Source: Desulforamulus aquiferis (GTDB lineage Bacteria > Bacillota > Desulfotomaculia > Desulfotomaculales > Desulfotomaculaceae). From it: a stretch of 42,035 nucleotides of DNA. Shown one piece after another: positions 37,765-42,035 of the stretch. Positions within the stretch are counted from its first letter, which is position 1; each line of letters starts with the position of its first letter. The notes beneath the pieces were generated by a model, which was not told the origin of the DNA, did no database searches, and saw only the letters and a list, made by a program, of their open reading frames with translations. A program made the translations under genes and the position numbers. The DNA is taken from assembly GCA_004143605.1 (NCBI GenBank), contig AWVY01000037.1, positions 1 to 42,035 of the forward strand, in the 5' to 3' direction.

Positions 37765-38602
37765 TCACAACACTCCTTGCTGATATACGAAGTATTATTG
37801 GTCAGTTAATCAGATTGCTTGGCCTTGATTTACTTGGCTTTTCCTGTTTTAATTATACCAAAACTTCGTATATCGGATCGGATATATGAAGTATTATGGG
37901 TCTATAATTTCGTGGGGGTCTTGGGTGGAGAAGATAATGTCAATGATCTATAGAAGCCCAGACAAGATAAAAGTTCCAGCTTTATATTTGCCACTTATGG
38001 AAATTTTAGAAAAGCTGACGTAATCGGCAAAGGTCGTGGGCATTTTGTTATTAAACAGAATTAAAGACAACAAGCCAAACCTCGGTTATTTCTAAGCTTA
38101 AGTAATATACATGTAAGGGTATTTACCCTACAAGGCCAACAACTACATGTCGTAATATCGTTATTGTTGGGGTAGAATTGTAAAGTTCATGACACCTAGG
38201 CAAAAATAATAGGTAGTTGGTGAGCTACCTATTGGTAGTTGTACAGCTACCTATTCAAGAGGGGTAAAATGGGCCTCAGCCTTGATATTACTAGGATTAC
38301 GGGCTTTGACCTCGGTTATCTCTATATTAATATATAATTTTTATTAAAAAGCTAAACGGTTAATATATGTGGTAAGTGATAAAGAGGGAGACCCGCCTCC
38401 GGCGGGTTCGAGCCGAAGGCTCGACCATTCTTTTAAATATAACTTAACGTTAAACATAACGGTAAATAGGGAAAATAAGTAAGATATTTGCTGCGTTATA
38501 TTCGTAATAATCTATAAGGTTATTTAACGAGGAACAAGGTTGTTTAAGGATGTGGACGAATATATAGATTAAATAACTTTGTTAAAGAGAGGAAAAGTTT
38601 TT
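37765..38602. repeat. Recombinase-to-methyltransferase region with recombination- or origin-like repeats
   Basis: About 840 bases. 37863-37892: ACTTCGTATA, 10-base spacer, TATATGAAGT, a lox-like inverted repeat; a further half-site TATACGAAGT lies at 37784-37793. 38079-38094 and 38309-38324: repeat ACCTCGGTTATYTCTA (15/16). 38212-38233 and 38234-38255: directly adjacent 22-bp copies, 19 of 22 equal, each with GGTAG/CTACC arms. 38391-38407 and 38408-38424: two back-to-back GC-rich hairpins. One small gene (37937-38064) lies inside, and a 22-codon frame at 38269 has a ribosome site. Confidence 0.7.
37937..38064 (+). CDS. Small protein, about 42 residues (one frameshift)
   Basis: Reads MSMIYRSPDKIKVPALYLPL, then MEILEK; with one A restored near 38021 it continues ADVIGKGRGHFVIKQN and stops. 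The reading is protein-like and GGTGGAG lies ahead of the ATG. It is divergent from the recombinase and could be a small DNA-binding or excision factor, but no family is recognised. Confidence 0.4.
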
Positions 38603-39217
38603 GTGAACAATACTTGGAATAAAGTGATATATAAAATATGGTCACCAATATATGACAGTATTTTTAAAGGCTTGTTCTTTAACGTTAGAAAACAAATATT
38701 TAATGAAATATCCTTTAAGAAAGAAGATAAAATTTTGTTTGTTGGTGTAGGAACAGGTGCTGATATTGAGTTAATAGATCATGACAACTTAGATATTACA
38801 GCTATAGACTTTTCCCCAGATATGCTCAATAAAGCAAGAGCCAAGTTTAATAATTCACCGATTAATTTTCTTGAAATGGATGCACAGGATATGAATTTCA
38901 AGGATGAGTCATTTGATTTTGTTTTTGCCCATCTAATATTATCAGTCGTCCCTAATGCAGATAAATGCTTTCAAGAAATGGTTAGAGTTTTAAAACCTGA
39001 AGGGAAAATAATTATATTTGATAAATTCGCCCCTAAGAATAAACAGCTTTCATTGCCTAAAAAACTTCTGCGGCCTATAATTGGAATTTTGGGTACGGAT
39101 ATTGGCTTGAATTTTGAGAAAATTTATTATAGAAATAATCAAAAATTGAAGATTGAAGAAGATGTTCCTGCTATGCTAAATGGAATGTATAGAAAGATAA
39201 TAATTAGAAAGATCTAA
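38603..39217 (+). CDS. Class I SAM-dependent methyltransferase
   Basis: Intact; 204 residues from a GTG (38603) behind GAGAGGA. A longer frame from 38579 lacks a ribosome site. SAM-binding motif I ILFVGVGTGADIELI, then ITAIDFSPDMLNKAR (acidic ribose contact), FLEMDAQDMNF and ESFDFVFAHLILSVVPNADK, as in UbiE/Methyltransf_11 enzymes. The substrate cannot be told. Very AT-rich, like other island genes. Confidence 0.85.
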   Translation: MNNTWNKVIYKIWSPIYDSIFKGLFFNVRKQIFNEISFKKEDKILFVGVGTGADIELIDHDNLDITAIDFSPDMLNKARAKFNNSPINFLEMDAQDMNFKDESFDFVFAHLILSVVPNADKCFQEMVRVLKPEGKIIIFDKFAPKNKQLSLPKKLLRPIIGILGTDIGLNFEKIYYRNNQKLKIEEDVPAMLNGMYRKIIIRKI

Positions 39218-39256
39218 TTTTTTAAAGTGTGCCTTTAATATTAATTACTTGATTAC

Positions 39257-39843
39257 CTAGTCATTACGTGAGTCCCCACACCCTTCTAGCTTATCACGTA
39301 ATGCCTTCGACCGAACTTCCCTCACCTCCATTGTACCAACGTGGAAGAAAAGCGGATTTAGCTCTATATTAATATCACGACCATTTTTTACCCTCATGAT
39401 AATACCTTTTTCTGTTAATGAATCAATTACGTTACCCATAGTATTTTTAGAAGTTTTACTCCAGCCATAAGGGTATATAGATCATTCATTTTTAAGCGTC
39501 TTGGTTTTCCATCCTCACCGGGAATCTCGATAGTTCCTGCAAACGTTGAAAAGGGAATATAGAGAATAGTAGGGCTTTCTCGTTAACTGATAACTGTCCA
39601 CCTATGATTAATTGTTGAATCTGCTGTTGAAATACCATTACAAATGGCTCCCGGACTGCCTTCTTAAAAGGCTTTCTTTTTTTGCTTATTCTTACGGAAA
39701 CAATCAGGAGGTAATAAGACAGGTTGTGGCTCATTTGTATTATTAAAGATTTTGCCAATCTGAGCTAAAGGTATTATTTCTCCAGTTTCGATGTCACAAT
39801 ATTGACCGGAAGCCTCATGATACTGAACTTGCAAATGAATCAC
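39257..39843 (-). CDS. Winged-helix protein, possible plasmid/island replication initiator (frameshifted in read)
   Basis: Repaired protein of about 195 residues: IHLQVQYHEASGQYCDIETG, KRKPFKKAVREPFVMVFQQQ, ALLFSIFPFSTFAGTIEIPG, NDLYTLMAWSKTSKNTMGNV, IDSLTEKGIIMRVKNGRDIN, IELNPLFFHVG. The last part is a winged helix ending in an INPxxF-like motif, as in RepL-type initiators. Breaks: an extra A near 39680 and single losses near 39552 and 39463. Start GTG at 39843 or TTG at 39834. It is the third gene of a leftward set from the right end. The function is inferred from fold pattern only. Confidence 0.5.
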
Positions 39844-39919
39844 CCCTGCTGTTATCTGACATTAAATATCTCTATATAAAAAGGAAAGGCAGGGGAGTAA
39901 TTCCCACCTGCCGATTTGT

Positions 39920-40107
39920 CTACTTCTTGTTTTTTTCAGATTTGCTGTAACCCTCTGCAATAAGGTTAATAGCAGACTTAAAGCCGGGAAGTTCTTTCTT
40001 CTTCTCCGGCTCCAGTATATCATGTAACTCTAGGTTAATTTCTTTGCTTTCCTTATCCTTGTAAATGGCCTCGTAACCAGCTTGATTAAATTGTATGCTT
40101 CACTCAT
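39920..40107 (-). CDS. Small hypothetical protein, about 62 residues (one frameshift)
   Basis: Starts MSEAYNL behind AAAGGAG. One base is missing near 40085; the text then reads QAGYEAIYKDKESKEINLEL, HDILEPEKKKELPGFKSAIN and ends GYSKSEKNKK. Charged and helical. Its ATG overlaps the stop of the preceding 118-residue gene (ATGAGTGA), so translation is coupled. Not recognised. Confidence 0.55.
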
Positions 40108-40456
40108 TTTTACCCGCTCCTTTCACAAGATTGTCACTAGCTGCCTGGTTTGAGACTATTTCACCAGTAAGTTTATACCACTTAACGAACGGTTGAACTT
40201 TGCCAGTATAATAGGCAACATGAACCTCATCGGGTATAGGGGCAAGAGGCTTGTCCAAACCTGAGTATGTCGATGCTAGGTTTAAGGTAGGTAATGAAAA
40301 TCTCTCCCGGAATTCGATATTTAACATTTTTGATACTTGGCCTATTGTCCTGCTTAAACCCTGTGCTTGCTTCCAAAAAACAAAACTATGTAAAGCTTCA
40401 GCCCAAGTTAAATTTACCGTCTCTTCCTTTAAAATTTTCGTCTGTCTTTTCGCCAT
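40100..40456 (-). CDS. Hypothetical protein, 118 residues, first gene at the island's right end
   Basis: Starts MAKRQTKILKEETVNLTWAE behind GAGGAGGGG. Then LHSFVFWKQAQGLSRTIGQV, weakly like the start of an integrase core-binding domain, and a second half PDEVHVAYYTGKVQPFVKWY. A longer open frame upstream has no start signal. It overlaps the next small gene by 8 bases. Possibly a DNA-binding accessory factor; function not known. Confidence 0.55.
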   Translation of the reverse strand: MAKRQTKILKEETVNLTWAEALHSFVFWKQAQGLSRTIGQVSKMLNIEFRERFSLPTLNLASTYSGLDKPLAPIPDEVHVAYYTGKVQPFVKWYKLTGEIVSNQAASDNLVKGAGKNE

Positions 40457-40499
40457 AATATAAAACCCCTCCTCGTTTTTTTGAACGACCACGAAGGGG

Positions 40500-40514
40500 A
40501 GTCCTGTGCGTCTG
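40500..40514. repeat. Extra 15-bp copy of tRNA-Leu sequence
   Basis: AGTCCTGTGCGTCTG is identical to 40657-40671 in the tRNA-Leu gene, in the same orientation. It also forms one arm of an imperfect hairpin with GACACACAGGA (40529-40539). Confidence 0.6.
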
Positions 40515-40544
40515 GAGACGTATTTTCTGACACACAGGATTCTT

Positions 40545-40588
40545 GCTAAAAAACAAAAGTTCCAGAACGTCATTCAACGTCTGGAACC
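40545..40588 (-). terminator. Terminator of the tRNA-Leu transcript
   Basis: On the minus strand GTTCCAGACGTTG...ACGTTCTGGAAC is followed by TTTTGTTTTTT. Since it lies inside the island boundary, the element brought its own terminator for the tRNA. Confidence 0.8.
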
Positions 40589-40603
40589 CTTGTAAATACT
40601 ATT

Positions 40604-40690
40604 TGGTGCCCGGAGCCGGGGTCGAACCGGCACGGTCGTGAAACCGCAGGATTTTAAGTCCTGTGCGTCTGCCTATTCCGCCACCCGGGC
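40604..40690 (-). tRNA. tRNA-Leu (TAA anticodon)
   Basis: 87 bases with encoded CCA: acceptor GCCCGGG/CCCGGGC-type pairing, D arm, anticodon loop CTTAAAA (TAA), long variable arm as in class II tRNAs, T arm GTTCGAC. Its 3' 59 bases are the right-hand attachment repeat. Confidence 0.95.
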
Positions 40691-40786
40691 ATATCTGCTT
40701 TTTGAGTATAACAATCTCGGTGTTATTTGTCAATAATTCTTCGCCTTAAGTATACCATCAATCTTGCTATACACTTGAGCTATACA

Positions 40787-40861
40787 TGGAGCGGAAGACG
40801 GGATTCGAACCCGCGACCCTCGCCTTGGCAAGGCGATGCTCTACCACTGAGCCACTTCCGC
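40787..40861 (-). tRNA. tRNA-Gly (GCC anticodon)
   Basis: 75 bases with encoded CCA, acceptor GCGGAAG/CTTCCGC, anticodon loop TTGCCAA (GCC), T arm GGTTCGAATCC. Confidence 0.95.
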
Positions 40862-40934
40862 ATATCACTTCGACCGACGAATACTAATATAGCATATGTT
40901 TTATATGCAAGTCAATATCCAATTTATGGCCAAA

Positions 40935-41057
40935 TTATTCCTTATACTTCCTGCCGAAACCAACAACAATTGCAGCCAATGCAGCGGTTACAGCCAGAAA
41001 CATAATCAGTAGTTCCGTCCTGGTTAAACCACTATAAAACTCCAACATTGATTCCAC
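40935..41057 (-). CDS. Small single-span membrane protein, 40 residues
   Basis: GTG start behind GGGAAGTGA. Reads MESMLEFYSGLTRTELLIMF, then LAVTAALAAIVVGFGRKYKE: one membrane helix with a basic cytoplasmic tail. Intact. Not recognised. It lies between tRNA-Gly and a divergent gene. Confidence 0.55.
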   Translation of the reverse strand: MESMLEFYSGLTRTELLIMFLAVTAALAAIVVGFGRKYKE

Positions 41058-41242
41058 AATTTATCACTTCCCGTTTATTTTCTTGAGTATATCATCATTT
41101 CATTGCCTATAAAAGTAGGATAACCCAAAAGATCCAAAGCCAACGTCAATTTGGAAAATATTATCTATTTTACTTAATACTGGAAGGATTTTCCTGGTCC
41201 TTCAGCGAATTAATAAGAAACTTTGCTGAGGAGGAATCACTA

Positions 41243-41881
41243 ATGTTTTTTGAAGAATACCGTGATATAGTAAATAGAATTAGCGGGCTAAATAAACCAT
41301 TATCAACCTTAACCAGGGCCGAGAGAAACCGAATACTTGATCTTTCTGTGCGTCAGGAAGAGCTTGAGAAAAATATAGGACAAGAAATCCGCAGTAGTTT
41401 TAAAGAGCTATTAGACGGCCTTGAAGTTGTTGCCGAGTGGGTTAAACTAATGCAGGAGGATGCCATAAAGGCCCTTGGCGTAGAGGGTACCTCGGATGAT
41501 GTACTGGCCCTGGAGGAAACCCTTGCACAAGTAGACTCCTTAAATACCCAAATATCATCCATCACCCTGGCAAAATACCCCACCCCTGCTACTAATAATA
41601 ATACAAACCCCAGTACTATCTCAAAGCTTATTGATAAGGAGAAAAAGAATATCTCCCCCATCGAAAGCTTGACTTCCCCTAAGAAGAAAACTCTAATAGT
41701 TCCAGTTCCTTCAACTATAGATTTGGTTGAAGACATGGGTAAGAACGAGCTTGTTAACAGAGTACTAGAGGAAATAAATGATTCTATAGCCTCCGCCGCC
41801 CCAACCTTTGAGCCTGAGGTTTTTAACCAGCCAAGAATCACCACCCAGAGAACTAGACCGGCTAAAAGAAAGAAACGTTAA
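41243..41881 (+). CDS. Hypothetical protein, 212 residues
   Basis: Unknown. N-terminal half helical and charged (FFEEYRDIVNRISGLNKPLS, FKELLDGLEVVAEWVKLMQE), centre rich in Asn/Ser/Thr and likely disordered, and a very basic end (TRPAKRKKR). GAGGAGG lies 7 bases ahead of the ATG; a strong terminator follows. Intact. Confidence 0.65.
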   Translation: MFFEEYRDIVNRISGLNKPLSTLTRAERNRILDLSVRQEELEKNIGQEIRSSFKELLDGLEVVAEWVKLMQEDAIKALGVEGTSDDVLALEETLAQVDSLNTQISSITLAKYPTPATNNNTNPSTISKLIDKEKKNISPIESLTSPKKKTLIVPVPSTIDLVEDMGKNELVNRVLEEINDSIASAAPTFEPEVFNQPRITTQRTRPAKRKKR

Positions 41882-41911
41882 AGGTTCGGTGTTTTGCACC
41901 GAACCTTTTTT
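41881..41911 (+). terminator. Intrinsic terminator
   Basis: AGGTTCGGTG, TTTTG loop region, CACCGAACCT then T-run, directly at the end of the 212-residue gene. Confidence 0.9.
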
Positions 41912-41946
41912 ACAATAAAAAAACAACTCCTGCAAGAGTTGCGTAT

Positions 41947-42021
41947 TGGAGGCGGCACCCAGATTTGAACTGGGGAATGGAGGATTTGCAGTCCTCTGCC
42001 TTACCACTTGGCTATGCCGCC
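41947..42021 (-). tRNA. tRNA-Cys (GCA anticodon)
   Basis: 75 bases with encoded CCA, acceptor GGCGGCA/TGCCGCC, anticodon loop CTGCAAA (GCA), T arm AGTTCAAATCT. Confidence 0.95.
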
Positions 42022-42035
42022 AGATAGTAATGGAG

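Larger units (their letters stand above)
32110..40662. mobile_element. Integrated island in tRNA-Leu(TAA), about 8.5 kb
   Basis: Bounded by a 59-bp near-perfect direct repeat of the tRNA-Leu 3' part (32110-32168 and 40604-40662). The right copy belongs to the intact tRNA gene. The interior codes for a tyrosine recombinase with all catalytic residues, an XRE-ImmA/PIN operon, a small membrane peptide, a pentapeptide-repeat protein, a methyltransferase, a winged-helix possible replication protein and several small genes. No conjugation or phage structural genes are seen, so it is a genomic island or small mobilisable element, not a prophage. The recombinase lies mid-element, not at an end, which is unusual and suggests a composite. 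Confidence 0.82.

Noticed and set aside
38269..38337. 22-codon frame with AGAGGGGTAAA before ATG
   Set aside because: Too short to support as a gene. Mentioned only because one of the 16-bp repeats lies inside it.
32169..40454. 10-mer TCTTTTCGCC at both 32169 and 40445 as a longer attachment repeat
   Set aside because: Only 10 bases, not at matching distances from the tRNA copies, and at 40445 it lies at the start of a coding sequence; chance is likely.
32110..40690. CRISPR array or prophage in the island
   Set aside because: The repeats are only in twos or threes without regular spacers, and there are no capsid, tail, terminase or cas-like proteins.
40727..41005. 92-residue plus-strand frame with SGRRDSNPRPSPWQGDALPL
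   Set aside because: This is the well-known false translation of the antisense of tRNA-Gly, which lies at 40787-40861.

Overview
The window looks like a chromosomal segment of a Gram-positive, spore-forming sulfate reducer of the Desulfotomaculum/Desulforamulus type (Peptococcaceae). The main evidence is a minus-strand cluster carrying all the genes for sulfate activation and APS reduction (hdrC-hdrB, sat, aprB-aprA, qmoA-qmoB). QmoC is replaced by an HdrC/HdrB pair, which is the arrangement known from Gram-positive sulfate reducers. A CBO0543-family membrane protein, strong AAGGAGG ribosome binding sites and Firmicute-type terminators agree with this.

Layout. 1-9.9 kb: sulfate respiration cluster, read leftwards from a promoter near 9.87 kb, with a broken small reading frame as leader. 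10-17 kb: housekeeping and small genes (YkgJ-type cysteine-cluster protein, YlbF-type protein, orphan response regulator, lipoprotein, CBO0543 membrane protein, a cysteine-rich micropeptide), then a K+/H+ antiporter behind a c-di-AMP (ydaO) riboswitch, and a small XRE regulator. 17-23 kb: LysR regulator with a MetE-like methyltransferase, a chemoreceptor and a PIN-PhoH ATPase. 23-28 kb: an OlsB-like N-acyltransferase with an LpxL-like acyltransferase (a likely acyl-amino-acid lipid pathway), a metallo-beta-lactamase-fold hydrolase, ArsR and the arsenite pump Acr3. 28-32 kb: toxin-antitoxin-like genes (DUF4258-like, YgiT zinc finger, XRE) and decayed genes. 32.1-40.7 kb: an island of about 8.5 kb inserted at the 3' part of tRNA-Leu(TAA). 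It is bounded by a 59-bp near-perfect repeat and holds a tyrosine recombinase, lox-like repeats, an XRE-ImmA/PIN operon, a pentapeptide-repeat protein, a methyltransferase and a possible replication initiator. 40.6-42 kb: tRNA-Leu, tRNA-Gly, tRNA-Cys and two small genes.

The read has a pervasive quality problem. More than half of the longer genes carry frameshifts. Nearly all are explained by one missing base, often inside a homopolymer, and the conserved protein resumes immediately in the next frame. This includes genes the organism needs (aprA, qmoA, qmoB, hdrB, hdrC). I therefore treat the frameshifts as likely sequencing or assembly errors, annotate whole genes across them, and give approximate break points. 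Only the genes near 30.5-31.5 kb and 32.3-32.7 kb look truly decayed, because internal sections are missing.

How the parts work together: Sat and AprBA activate sulfate and reduce APS, while QmoAB plus HdrCB link quinone or thiol-disulfide electron carriers to AprBA. The island shows two modules typical of mobile DNA, a recombinase and toxin-antitoxin-like operons, together with possible origin-like repeats.
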